64,000 nucleotides of DNA from Branchiostoma floridae (GCF_000003815.2 NC_049991.1:18880611-18944610), one strand, 5' to 3'. Shown: positions 33,382-43,430, counted from the first letter of the stretch. Numbers and translations: made by a program. The notes: generated by a model not told the origin, from the letters alone.

Positions 33382-36300
33382 TCACATTTGTTCGGTTTTT
33401 ATATTGTCTGGGTCCTCATGTATCGCAACAGGACCTGCAGGTGGCGAGTCCACGTCCACTACTTCCGATACACGTACAGTATCACTAGTACTGTCACAGT
33501 TGTAAGTTTTCTCTTCCGTATGATGAGTTCTCATGTGCCTGGATAAGTGAGACTTCTCTGCAGTCCTGTACCCACACTCCCCACACAAGTAGGGGTTCTC
33601 AATACTATGTCTCACCAAATGGCTGTCTAAGTGAGACTTCCGTGCTGCAGAATAGTCACACAGATCACATTTGTATGGCTTGTTTACGGTGTGGGTTCTC
33701 ATATGTTGGGACAGGTTAGGCTTCCCGTGTGTGCTAAACCCGCACTCGATGCATATGTAGGGTTTCTCACCACTGTGTTTTCCCAAATGAATGTCCAAAC
33801 TGGACTTGTGCTTTGCAGAATAGTCACACTGGTCACACTTGTAGGGCCTATCTTCTGAATGAGTTTTGGCATGCCTGGACAAGGTTGACTTGTGCCGTGC
33901 TGCGTACCCACACTCCCTACATATGTAGGGTTTCTCACCACTGTGTTTTACTACATGGCTGTTCAAATAGGATTTCCGTGGTGCAGAATAGTCACACTGA
34001 CCACACTTGTAAAGCTTTCCTCCTGTTCGAGTTTTCAAATGCTTGGACAGGTTAACTTTTTTAATTGCACTGTATCCTGACTCCCCACACTTGTCGGGCT
34101 TATCACCAGTGTGGTTTGCTGAATGAATGTCCAAACTTGACTTCTCACTCTCACTCTGATCACACGTTTTTTCTTCTGTATGATGAATTCTCATGTGAAG
34201 GGATAAGTGAGACTTTTGAGCTGTCTTGTACCCACACTTCCCACACATGTAGGGGTTCTCTCCAGTGTGTTTTGCTAAATGGCTGTCCAAATGAGATTTC
34301 TTTGTGGCAGAATATTCACACTGATTACACTTGAAGGGCTTTTCTCCTGTATGTTTTGCTAAATGGACGTCCAAGCTGCACTTCTGTGCTGCAGAATAGT
34401 CGCACTGGTCACACTTGTAGGGTTTGTCTCCTGTATGCATTGTCATATGCCTGTTTAAGTTCGACCGTATATGGGTCTTGTATCCACACTCCTTGCACTC
34501 AAAGCGGGGGGTTTTGCCAGTGTGTTTGGCTACATGAATGTCCAAAGTGGACTTTACTGCCGCAGAATAGTCACAGAAATTACACTTATAGGGTTTGTCT
34601 GTTGCGTGAATTCTCTCGTGTCTGTACAGGTCTGACTTGTTTGCTGTCCTGTACCCGCATTCCCCACAAACGAAGGGTTTCTCGCCTGTGTGTTTTGCTC
34701 GATGGAGTTCCAAGCTAAACTTCCTTGCTGCAGAGTAATCGCACTGGTCACACTTGTAGGGTTTATCCCCTGTGTGAGTTCTCACATGTCGGGCTAGGTT
34801 GGACCTTCGATGTGTCTTGAACTCGCACTCCCCACAGGTGAAGTATCCCTCAACAGCGTGTTTTGCTAGGTGAATGCCTAAGCTGGATCTTGCTGCTGCA
34901 GTGTAGTCACACTGGTCACACTTGTAGGGCTTTTCTCCGGTATGAACTCTCAAATGCCTGGACAGGTCGGCCTTTTTAGCTCCGCTGTATCCACAGTCCC
35001 CACACTTGTAAGGTTTATTACCCGTGTGTTCTGTCATGTGCTGAACTAAATGGGAATTCCTTTCCATCAGTTCTAGATGTGCGGCCAACCAAGTTTCCTT
35101 CATGTTCCCATCAAACATTTCCTGGCTTGAAGCTTGTTCTTCCCTGTCCTGGTGCCAGTCCATGTTGATTGTCTTGTTTTGAAGTAGGGCTTTGTTGTGA
35201 TCCTCCATATGTGGGGACAAGGTGTTCTGAACATTCATATGAAGTGTTTCCTGGCGTGAAGCTTGCCCTTCCCTATTCTGTTGCCAACCCATGTCTGTTG
35301 TCTTATTTTGAAGTAGGGTTTTGTTGTGATCGTCTATTTGTGGGACCAAAGTCTTCTCAGCGTTCACATAAAATGTTTCCTTGCATGAAGCTTGTTCTTC
35401 CCTGTCCTGCTGCCAGCCCTTGTCTGTTGTTTTGTTTTGGAGGGCTTTGTTGTGATCCTCCATATGTGGGGACAAGGTGTTCTGAACATTCGGATGAAGT
35501 GTTTCCTGGCGTGAAGTTTGTTTTACCCTGTCCTGCTGCCAGCCCATGCCTGTTAATGTTGTCTGGTTTGGAATAAGGGCTTTGTTTTGATCCTGTATTT
35601 GTCGGGACAAGAGATCATTCTTCTGAACATCCATATGAAATGTTACCTGTCTTGAAGCTTGCCCTTCCCTGTCCTGCTGCCAGCCCATCTCTGTTGTCTT
35701 CTTTTGAAGTACGGCTTTGTCATGATCCTCTACATGTGGGGACAAGGAATTGGTCTTTTCAACACTCATATGAAGCGTTTCCTTGGATGAAGTTTGTTCT
35801 ACCCTGTCCTGTTGCCAGTCCATGTTGGTTGTCTTGTTTTGAAGTAGGGCTTTGTTGTGATACTCTACATGTGGGGAGGAGGAATCAGTCTTTTCAACAT
35901 TCATATGAAACGTTTTGTCACATGAAGCTTGTTCTACCCTATTCTGTTGCCAGCAGATGTCTGTTGTCTTATTTTGAAGTGGGGCTTTGTTGTGATCGTC
36001 TATTTGTGGGACCAAAGTCTTCTGAGCATTCATATGAAATGTTTCCTTGGATGAAGCTTGTTCTTCCCTATTCTGTTGCCAGCCGATGTCTGTTGTCTTG
36101 TTTTGAAGTTGGGCTTTGTTGTGATACTCTGTTTGTGGTACCAAGGAATTGATCTTATCAACATTCATATGAAACATTTCCTTGCATGAAGCTTGTTCTG
36201 CCCTGTCCTCAGACTGCCTGTCCTGCTGTGAGCCCATGTCTGTTGTCTTGTTTTGGAGGGCTTTGTTGTGATCCTCCATATTTAGGGACAGGGTTTTCTC

Positions 36301-36570
36301 AGCATTCATGTGAGGAGTTTGCTGACATGAAGTTTGCTCTTCCCTGTACTGTTGCCAGCCCATATCTTTTGTTTTGTTTGGAAGTAGGGCTTTGTTGTGA
36401 TCCTCTATTTTTGGGGACGTGGTCCTCTTAACAGTCCCATGAAATGTTTCCTGACATGAAGTTTGTCCTTCCCTGTTCTGCTGCCAGCCCATGTCTGTTG
36501 TCTGGTCCTCCCTGCTGCTTGTCCCATTCCCAGAATGGAGAGGGCGCAGATCTTCGCTGGGATTGGCCAT
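33382..36570 (-). CDS. ZNF-2: C2H2 protein with 11 N-terminal modules and 16 fingers
   Basis: Probable nuclear DNA-binding protein, 1062 residues. I chose the ATG giving MANPSEDLRPLHSGN because the acceptor CACAACAG lies just upstream (36578); an ATG eight codons earlier would lie in the intron. Residues about 20-490 carry 11 copies of the acidic module, the most in the cluster, some with short insertions. About 520-1020 hold 18 finger positions. Sixteen are intact; positions 11 and 12 are decayed (TCDQSESEKSS lacks a Cys; CGESGYSAIKK lacks a Cys and a final His). Intact fingers mostly alternate CDQCDYSA and CGECGYRT types. The tail EVVDVD...PVAIHEDPDN is shared with ZNF-1. Confidence 0.95.
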   Translation of the reverse strand: MANPSEDLRPLHSGNGTSSREDQTTDMGWQQNREGQTSCQETFHGTVKRTTSPKIEDHNKALLPNKTKDMGWQQYREEQTSCQQTPHMNAEKTLSLNMEDHNKALQNKTTDMGSQQDRQSEDRAEQASCKEMFHMNVDKINSLVPQTEYHNKAQLQNKTTDIGWQQNREEQASSKETFHMNAQKTLVPQIDDHNKAPLQNKTTDICWQQNRVEQASCDKTFHMNVEKTDSSSPHVEYHNKALLQNKTTNMDWQQDRVEQTSSKETLHMSVEKTNSLSPHVEDHDKAVLQKKTTEMGWQQDREGQASRQVTFHMDVQKNDLLSRQIQDQNKALIPNQTTLTGMGWQQDRVKQTSRQETLHPNVQNTLSPHMEDHNKALQNKTTDKGWQQDREEQASCKETFYVNAEKTLVPQIDDHNKTLLQNKTTDMGWQQNREGQASRQETLHMNVQNTLSPHMEDHNKALLQNKTINMDWHQDREEQASSQEMFDGNMKETWLAAHLELMERNSHLVQHMTEHTGNKPYKCGDCGYSGAKKADLSRHLRVHTGEKPYKCDQCDYTAAARSSLGIHLAKHAVEGYFTCGECEFKTHRRSNLARHVRTHTGDKPYKCDQCDYSAARKFSLELHRAKHTGEKPFVCGECGYRTANKSDLYRHERIHATDKPYKCNFCDYSAAVKSTLDIHVAKHTGKTPRFECKECGYKTHIRSNLNRHMTMHTGDKPYKCDQCDYSAAQKCSLDVHLAKHTGEKPFKCNQCEYSATKKSHLDSHLAKHTGENPYMCGKCGYKTAQKSHLSLHMRIHHTEEKTCDQSESEKSSLDIHSANHTGDKPDKCGESGYSAIKKVNLSKHLKTRTGGKLYKCGQCDYSAPRKSYLNSHVVKHSGEKPYICRECGYAARHKSTLSRHAKTHSEDRPYKCDQCDYSAKHKSSLDIHLGKHSGEKPYICIECGFSTHGKPNLSQHMRTHTVNKPYKCDLCDYSAARKSHLDSHLVRHSIENPYLCGECGYRTAEKSHLSRHMRTHHTEEKTYNCDSTSDTVRVSEVVDVDSPPAGPVAIHEDPDNIKTEQM

Positions 36571-37024
36571 CTCTTGGCTGTTGTGGGAAAACAAACAAAC
36601 AAATCAATCAATCAATTGCACAACAATTGTACATGATCATGTACAATGCAAGGCAGATTCTAGAGCATACAAAGTATCAAGACTAATATTGATGCATTTA
36701 TGTTTATGCATTTATAACAATAACAAAAGTTTTATATAACTTTAAAATTAGCACTCTGCTACTAGTACTTGATATGAGTATATTTTTTTTAGCCTCAAAT
36801 TGCTTCGAAGTCACTTGACTAACTCCAAATAACTGGTGGATAATATAGTATTAGTAAGGACTTGCTGCATTATAAATGCATAAATATGATAAACAATCTA
36901 TCCAGATCCCCACATAAAGCTGTTGCCCCATGTAAACTGCATGTATTAGAGTCATTTGAGGTTGTTTGAGGTCGTTTGAGGTGCAATAGGCAGACCCCAT
37001 GTCTTGCCCGACCAAGCAAGTACT

Positions 37025-37480
37025 TGTAACAGTGGGGTTCTAGCGCTGCCAAACTGACCACGCCAACAGCTCTTGAGCTTTTGGTGTTGTGGTTAGCACG
37101 TTGGATTTGTGATCCGGCTGCCCGGGTTCGGCGCGGGTTCGAATCCCGGGAGTCGGGGTGTTGTTTCTTTCTGTTCTTACTCGCCCCTCGTATTTCTACA
37201 ATGGTTCCCACACCGGCCCTGTGAGTAACAGGCTAGTATGTGCCACACAGGGATGTCGATCTCAGAGATTTGAGGACGAATCTTGAAAAGAAAAGGGGGA
37301 GTAGTGTAACAGTGGGGTTCTAGCGCTGCCAAACTGACCACGCCAACAGCTCTTGAGCTTTTGGTGTTGTGGTTAGCACGTTGGATTTGTGATCCGGCTG
37401 CCCGGGTTCGGCGCGGGTTCGAATCCCGGGAGTCGGGGTGTTGTTTCTTTCTGTTCTTACTCGCCCCTCGTATTTCTACA
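37025..37480 (+). mobile_element. Miniature LTR element (TRIM-like) with tRNA-like LTRs
   Basis: Two 176-bp terminal repeats (37025-37200, 37305-37480), identical by eye, begin TGTAACAG and end TTTCTACA. They enclose only 104 bp with no coding capacity. The inside starts TGGTTCCCACACCGG one base after the first repeat, where a primer-binding site is expected. It ends AAAAGAAAAGGGGGAGTAG, a polypurine tract, just before the second repeat. TACT flanks both ends. Family by structure: terminal-repeat retrotransposon in miniature, which must rely on proteins from another element. Repeat identity indicates recent insertion. It looks whole. Confidence 0.88.
37085..37155 (+). other. tRNA-like Pol III promoter sequence in 5' LTR
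   Basis: GTGGTTAGCACGTTGG fits an A box and GGTTCGAATCCC is a perfect B box. GGATTTGTGATCC can form an anticodon-type stem and CGGGTTCGAATCCCG a perfect T arm. The acceptor stem does not pair, so this is tRNA-like rather than a functional tRNA gene. An identical copy is in the 3' LTR at 37365-37435. Confidence 0.75.
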
Positions 37481-37614
37481 TACTCATTAGTGAGACTTTC
37501 ATGTGGGTTTATTTGGTCCACTGTTTCTGTTACAAATTACAAGACGTTGTAACTTCAATTAACTGTCTAATCAGTGATTAAATATGATAAGAACTGCATC
37601 ATCATGCTTGTTAC

Positions 37615-37836
37615 TTTTGACAATCACAGCATGAAGCATTGGTCAACAAAGAAAAACAAAGCCAATAAATTTCAATGCTGTAAGCAAGGAGATTTTATCT
37701 TGATAAAAGCGCCTTGCTGGAAGTGAAAACACATGTAACTGTTATATGTTTAAATTTCGGGGATGTTAAATGTTGGTTCCGACAAGTGAATTTTTCACGT
37801 AATTGCCCTATAGGACAAGTGAATTTTAGAATACCA
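37615..37836 (-). repeat. Fragment of the CAGGGTT..ACAAGT MITE, reversed
   Basis: On the minus strand TCTAAAATTCACTTGTCCTA and CACTTCCAGCAAGG match 8331-8480. Confidence 0.65.
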
Positions 37837-38024
37837 GAGGGGATTCACAGGGCGGTATTAAACACAGGGCATACTGTTTTCATTTTAACGCCCCACCCCT
37901 CCCCATTTACACTACACTAAATCCTACACTATCTGACATCCATGAGACTAGCGATCACCACAACCGATAAAGGTCTTGACATCAACACTAAACAAAGACC
38001 CTAGAATGCAGCTAGAACCCTCAC

Positions 38025-38160
38025 CTCGCCCGTGTTGTCTAGAAGGAGCCTGAAAATTGAAAGACGGAGGATCACAAACAAAGGGCAAGATGGCCGACTG
38101 GAAATGGAAGATCAAAAGATATATTGGTCAAAGGTCAAAACTAGAAAACCTGATTACCCA
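38025..38160 (-). promoter_or_regulatory. ZNF-2 promoter and non-coding first exon
   Basis: On the minus strand: GGGTAATCAGGTTT, TGACCTTTGACC (38126-38137, perfect DR1), GGCCATCTT (38087-38095, YY1-like) and the exon end CAACACGGGCGAG|GTGAG at 38025. Same order as the other five genes. Confidence 0.72.
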
Positions 38161-38393
38161 CATCTTCCGGGAAACGAATAACAGATTGTCGATTACGTGA
38201 TCAACGAATTCTCTTCTCCTTTAAGGCTACCAACTTCAAAGTAGTAAAAATTCTGTAACTTATAACGTTATACCGAAACGTTTTTTGTGTGTTTTAAGAT
38301 AAGCCATAGAGCCCCAGACAGTCTCTCTCTAGACCGCAAGTCAAAGAGTCCAGTCTTGCCTTTCAATACCCATAAGTCAAAGCAAGGTTAAAA

Positions 38394-38575
38394 TACTGTA
38401 AATGCAGAAATGTTCGCGGTGGATTAATGTTCGCCACTTTACCGCGAATATTTTTCTATAATGGTATTAGGCTGCAGTCTATGGTGTTACCACGAACTTA
38501 AATCCACCGCGAAAAGTCCCTTTTCCCGCTACCGCGAAATTAAATCCCCGCTAACTTAAATGCATTTACAGTATT
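38394..38575. mobile_element. MITE with ATACTGTAAATGCA ends
   Basis: ATACTGTAAATGCAGAAATG faces TAAATGCATTTACAGTAT, with inner GTTCGCGGTGGATTAATG / TAAATCCACCGCGAA pairing. The terminal TA could be the target. Confidence 0.75.
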
Positions 38576-38579
38576 CTTT

Positions 38580-39600
38580 CCACCTTGGTCAAAGAGTCCA
38601 GTCCAATGTCGTCAACCGCCTCTTCTCATAATTTTTAATAGCCCACTGATCCCATGGCCACCCTGAAGTGACCACGGTGCAATATCTGAAAATCGTTAAA
38701 TGCGATTGCCAGTTTATTTGAATAAAAGTGTCGAATCAATGTTTCATTTGGAACGCATCCCGCCAGTTACTGCATTAACAAGAACAATGCTGAAGACATA
38801 ATTTTCCAAATATATATCAATAATTGGAAGAGTAAATCTAATACACATGCAGCATTTATGGTCCAAGTGAATGATACTGAGCATAGAGATGCACTTTTTT
38901 GATCATGGTTTATTCACTCCATCACACTCAATAGAGGATTACCATAATCTCCAAGCAGTTACAGATACAGAGCACTTGCAGGTAGATGTGCAAAAGCTAG
39001 GCATCACAAGCCATTCCTTCAGTCTAATAAAACCAGCTGCTGCCAGGCCATGTGCCAAAGAAGCTGGTGTGTACACTGAAGGGTAGATACAGATATAGAT
39101 ACAAGCAATTTTACAGGAGTATGCCTAAAACACTACATGTATCAACTCACCTTTCTTATCTCACACCATCCCATTGAAGCTGAACTGAGATAATGAATTT
39201 CAATCAGCTAATTTCATACTACTATCTTACTTTGGACTGACTCGATTGAATCATTCTCTTAAGTTGATTTCTACGTCGATTTAATTAATTGCTTCTTCTG
39301 TTGTGATTAGGATTGTGTCAGTATGGTAGCCTTGAAAATTTGACCTTGATAGGAACACCTATTTTACCATACTGTCCACTGTTGTGGAAAAGCAAAATAA
39401 ATGAATAAATAAATAATAGATAGACAAATAAATAAATTCAAAAAGCTCCAACTGATATTATTTAAAATAATGATAAACCACATTGGCTGTACACACACTA
39501 TAAAGAGCTATACAATATTTTGATGGATAACTGTACCTCAAGACATTACATCACAATAATTGGGGCATTTGAGCTGCTCTAAACTAATTGTTCTATCAGA
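38580..39600. other. Intergenic, ZNF-2 promoter to ZNF-3 3' side
   Basis: AT-rich; no gene or clear repeat boundary. AATAAATAAATAAATAATAG lies near 39399. Confidence 0.4.
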
Positions 39601-39615
39601 TGATCTACAGGTGAT

Positions 39616-39690
39616 TTTCTGAGGTATGAGTTCTCATACGTTTGGAAAAATGAGATAATTCAGATGTTTTATATACACATTTCTTGTGCA
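39616..39690 (-). pseudogene. Decayed finger downstream of ZNF-3
   Basis: Minus strand reads CVYKTSELSHFSKRMRTHTSE, recognisable as the second half of a CGYRT-type finger. It suggests that ZNF-3 once ran further 3' than its present stop. Confidence 0.6.
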
Positions 39691-39752
39691 TGTCTTGTTT
39701 GTCAGTTGGCATTGAAAATGACCAACGGTGAGTTACATCTTGTACAAGTAAG

Positions 39753-41093
39753 TCACAGTTGACCAGCATGTTTTGCTAGATGGGTCTTCAAATGGCATTT
39801 CCTTGCTGCAGAATAGTCACACTGGTCACACTTGTAGGGCCTTTCTCCCGTATGAGTTCTCATATGTATGGACATGTCATCCTTTCTATTTGTCCTGTAC
39901 CCACACTCCCCACACATATAAGGTTTCCAACCGGTGTGCTTCGCTAGATGGCGGTCCAAACGGGACTTCTTTGGAGCAGAATAGTCACACTGGTCACACT
40001 TGTAGCACTTTTCTCCTGTGTGAGTCCTCATATGTGTGGTTAAGCCCATTCTCGTAGCTGCCCTGTGCCCACATTCCCAACACATGTAGGGATTCTCGTC
40101 AGTGTGTTTTTTGAGATGACGGTCCAGACTGGATTTCCGTATTGCGGAATAGTCACACTGGTCACACGTGTAGGGTCTATACCCAGTATGAGTGCTCATG
40201 TGCCTGGAAAGGTCCCGTTTTGCAGTTGTTCTGAAGCCACACTCTCCACACATGTAGGGCTTGTCACCAGTGTGCTTTGTTAGATGGGCATCCAGCTGAC
40301 ATTTCTGTGCAGCAGCATAGTCACATTGATCGCATTTGAAGGGCTTTTCTCCTGTATGAGTTCTCATGTGAATGGAGAGGTTCGACTTTTGATTTGTCCT
40401 GTACCCACACTCCCCTCACGTGAAGGGTTTCTCGCCAGTGTGCTTTGTCAGGTGAATGTCCAAGGTGTATTTCTTTGCCGCAGTATAATCACAATAGTCA
40501 CACTTGTAGGGCTTTTCTCCTGTATGAATTCTCATATGCCTGGATAGGGCGGACCTTTCATGTGTCCTGTATCCACATTCCCCACAAATGTAGGCTTTCG
40601 TAACCTTCTTACTGTTGCGTTCAGGCAAGTGACTTTCCATCTGTTCTAGATGTGATGATGATGCAGTTCCGTTTACCTCCCAGTAAAATGTTTTCTCGCA
40701 TGAAGCTTGTTCTTCCCTGTCCTGCTGCCAGCCGATGTCAGTTACATTGTTCTGAAGCGAGACTTCTTCGTGATCCTCTGTATGTGGGGACAACGCATCC
40801 TCAACCTTCACATGAAACGTTTCCTCGCATGAAGTTTGTTCTTCCCAGTCTTGCTGCCTGCCCATGTCTGCTGTCTTGTTTTGAAGCGAGACTTCTTCGT
40901 GATTCTCTACATGTGGGGACAAGGAATCAGTCTTCTCAACCTTCACATAAGACATTTCCTCACATGAAGCTTGTTCTTCCCTGTCCTGCTGCCAGCTCAT
41001 GTCTGTTGTCTGGTCCTCCCTGCTGCTTGTCTTGTTCCAAGGTTGTTCAGGGCACAGATCTTCAGTAGAATTGCCACAGCTGGGATCGGCCAT
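39753..41093 (-). pseudogene. ZNF-3: 10-finger C2H2 gene with an in-frame TGA
   Basis: 446 codons plus stop if read through. Leader MADPSCGNSTEDLCPEQP, three acidic modules (to about residue 140), a cap KTFYWEVNGTASSSHLEQ, then ten fingers from about residue 168. At 40416-40418 (codon 226) TGA replaces the TGT/TGC for the first zinc-binding Cys of finger 3. The frame continues unchanged on both sides, so a single base is enough to explain it. As it stands the protein would stop at 225 residues with two fingers. Alternatives are a polymorphic null allele, a sequencing error, stop read-through, or (unlikely) selenocysteine. Fingers 4-10 show no further damage, so the change is young. Confidence 0.85.
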
Positions 41094-41100
41094 CTCTTTT

Positions 41101-41719
41101 CTGCTGTGGAAGACATGTCACAAATCAAATAAATGGAGCAATAGCCAATAGATTTGTTCCTAGAACTACATCATTATGGGACAAGCTTCCTTGGGATTGC
41201 TTCCCTGTGGGGTACAATCTAAAAATCAAAAGTAAACAGACATCTGTCATCACAATCCAGTACTAGTATAGTACTGCCCAAAACATATGAGTGGCTCCTT
41301 GAACCTAGAAATGAATATTTTGTGGTGAAACATATTAAAGCAAAAAAGTTTTACTTCGGGCATGGGCTGTCTCCAAATGATCTAGAGAAAACAGACAGAC
41401 ACAAATACAATTATGTAAGCAGTTTCCCGTGTTTTCCTCACTTCTATCTGGTGAACATGAATATTAAGCTTTTGCTAGGGACATCCCACGGATAGGACAT
41501 TACCTGGAGGCCCCCTGTTTGAGAGCAGCCACCTATAGCACATCAAACCTGCACACAAAAACGCCCACAAAGACCTACTACATGTATATAATTTGCCCCC
41601 CCTCCCCATACCCCATTTATACTAGTACACTATCTGGCATATATCATTATGTGACTTGCGATCACCAGAACAGATAAAACTTTCGAAATTAGACCTTAGA
41701 ATGCTGCTGCTACTCTTAC
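41101..41719 (-). other. ZNF-3 intron
   Basis: Donor 41719, acceptor 41101 (minus-strand CCACAGCAG). Contains a LINE tail at 41148-41350. Confidence 0.6.
41148..41350 (+). mobile_element. LINE 3' fragment
   Basis: Reads FVPRTTSLWDKLPWDCFPVG, matching the terminal part of the LINE at 21795-22590 (TTSLWNKLPRTCFPTGY). Confidence 0.7.
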
Positions 41720-41850
41720 CTCGTCCGTGTTGTCTGCACGGAGCGCGAACAATGAGAAGAACAGAGGAGGAACGCAGACAAATTATAGATAAAATGGCGA
41801 ACTGAAATGGGAAGGTCGAAGGTCAAGGCTTGTAAACCTGATTACCCATA
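41720..41850 (-). promoter_or_regulatory. ZNF-3 promoter and non-coding first exon
   Basis: Minus strand: GGTAATCAGGTTTACAAG, TGACCTTCGACC (41814-41825, one change from DR1), CGCCATTTT (41791-41799) and the exon end CAACACGGACGAG|GTAAG. It faces the ZNF-4 promoter about 0.9 kb away. Confidence 0.7.
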
Positions 41851-41918
41851 TTGTCAGGGTAGGTAAATAAATAACCGATTGTCGATTACATGACTTACTA
41901 CAGGGAATCTCTACATAT

Positions 41919-42459
41919 TAGCCTGGTATCCAGCCGTATCTTTTTAAATATAGCTCCTGAGTGTCTTCTGTCCTCTTCACAAATATGTTATAGCTCCTGA
42001 GTCTCTTCTGTCGTCTTCGCAAATATTTTCGAAGAGGACAGAAGAGACTCGGGAGCTAGAATACGGCTGGATACCAGGCTATTGACGGTAGTATTGTATT
42101 TGCGAAGAGGACAGAAGAGACTCGGGAGCTATAACGCTAGTTCACCTTTATCCGCGGGGTAACCTTGAACCGTTGTTATATCAAACTGCAATCTTTTTAA
42201 ACATTCGTGTAACCTATATCCGTTGCTATATCAAACTGCAACATTTTAAAGATATTAAAGTTTGAAATCTATTTATTTATTTATTGAAAATGACAACAAA
42301 TCATTACATTGGGCCAGCCTAGGCAGGCTATGCAAGCTGATGACGGCTGACCCACAAAGTTTGAAATCGCCGTCCGTATACTTAATATCTCCAAACAGCC
42401 TGTTCTTTTGAACAACGAATGTAGGTAAAGTAGCGTTTATACGGCTGGATACCAGGCTA
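41919..42459. mobile_element. hAT-like element (TAGCCTGGTATCC ends) between two promoters
   Basis: TAGCCTGGTATCCAGCCGTA ... TACGGCTGGATACCAGGCTA, flanked by CTACATAT / CTACATAC (7 of 8). A third copy of the end sequence lies inside at 42061-42081, and TGTCCTCTTC / GAAGAGGACA stretches pair internally. It includes a LINE-like tail (TTTATTTATTTATTG) near 42265. Non-coding. Confidence 0.8.
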
Positions 42460-42747
42460 CTACATACATGAGGCTGTAGATAACGTCACAAGCTTAATTC
42501 TGCCTCAAATAGTGCCACATAGGGAAGGAACTATTTATTTATGTATTGCAATTACAGACAAAGCGATACAGTACAAGGCAAATCCAGACAGTTTAGCGTT
42601 TAGCATTTTCCTTTGGTAGCTGATGAACATTGTACTTTGTATATGCTTTCGTTTGGTCGAATAGATTTTTCCACTATATATTTGTTATGATTGAATGCCC
42701 TTGATTCTTGCTTCCGTCAATCTACAATCGGTGACCGAGTTGAGGCG

Positions 42748-42892
42748 AATAATCAGGTTTGCAAACTTTAACCTGTAACCTCTCTTTGACCCTGGACGTG
42801 GGAAGCTCTCCATTTTGTGTGCTCTGCTTTCATTTGCGATCTCTCTCCAATTGGACACGATTGTTACGATATTTGTAGACATCACGGACGAG
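42748..42892 (+). promoter_or_regulatory. ZNF-4 promoter and non-coding first exon
   Basis: AATAATCAGGTTTGCAAAC, TAACCTGTAACC (42769-42780, diverged DR1), TCCATTTTGTGTGC (42809) and the exon end CATCACGGACGAG|GTAAG at 42892. Confidence 0.68.
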
Positions 42893-43430
42893 GTAAGAAT
42901 ACCAACCATCTCATATTAAGTCTTTGTTCATCATTGGTGAGATTGCACGCCATTGGTATATAACGTTATATATGTAAATCGGGACTGTCGACTGAAAATG
43001 AACGGTCAATTGCAACTGAGACGGTATTTGGAATGTAGGGGTGAAGAGAGGTCGGTTTTAAACAAAACAAAACCAAAGGAGAATGTACTACTACTAGTAA
43101 ATTGGGTTGCCCAACGTATACTTTCTCCTTCATTTGTTCTGAGATTCGGCGTTGCATGCGGTTTATAATGAAAATAAACTTCTATATTTAACGCTATTTA
43201 CCATTTGATCGTAAGGGCACCCACGACTTGCTGACGCGGCGCTTGCGATGTCTTAATTAGAAACAGATCTGTGGGCCGCTAGACGGGAAAACACTCCCGG
43301 CCAGTCCTCGATAGCCTGGGTACCATCCGATTGCTACTGGGGATTCTTACTCTCAAAGCAGAGATCAGCAGAAGCTCAGCGCGCGGCAAAACTCAAAGAG
43401 AATGGTACAAAACAAAAAGCCCGGTAAAAA

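Larger units (their letters stand above)
36578..38024 (-). other. ZNF-2 intron
   Basis: Spans the acceptor at 36578 to the donor at 38024. Contains the tRNA-bearing LTR element at 37025-37480 and a reversed MITE fragment at 37615-37836; the rest is unique. Confidence 0.7.

Noticed and set aside
35169-36431. Long open frames on the + strand opposite the ZNF-2 modules (Cys/Ser/Leu-rich, repeated CFEVGLCCD)
   Set aside because: They are the antisense of the repeated acidic module. The same pattern appears opposite every module array in the cluster.
37085-37440. Two tRNA genes in tandem
   Set aside because: A and B boxes and a T arm are present but the acceptor stem does not pair. The copies lie inside the terminal repeats of an LTR element.
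36870-37521. Two repeated minus-strand frames (MGTIVEIRGASKNRKKQ / VEIRGASKNRKKQHPDS)
   Set aside because: Antisense of the miniature LTR element, duplicated because its LTRs are duplicated.
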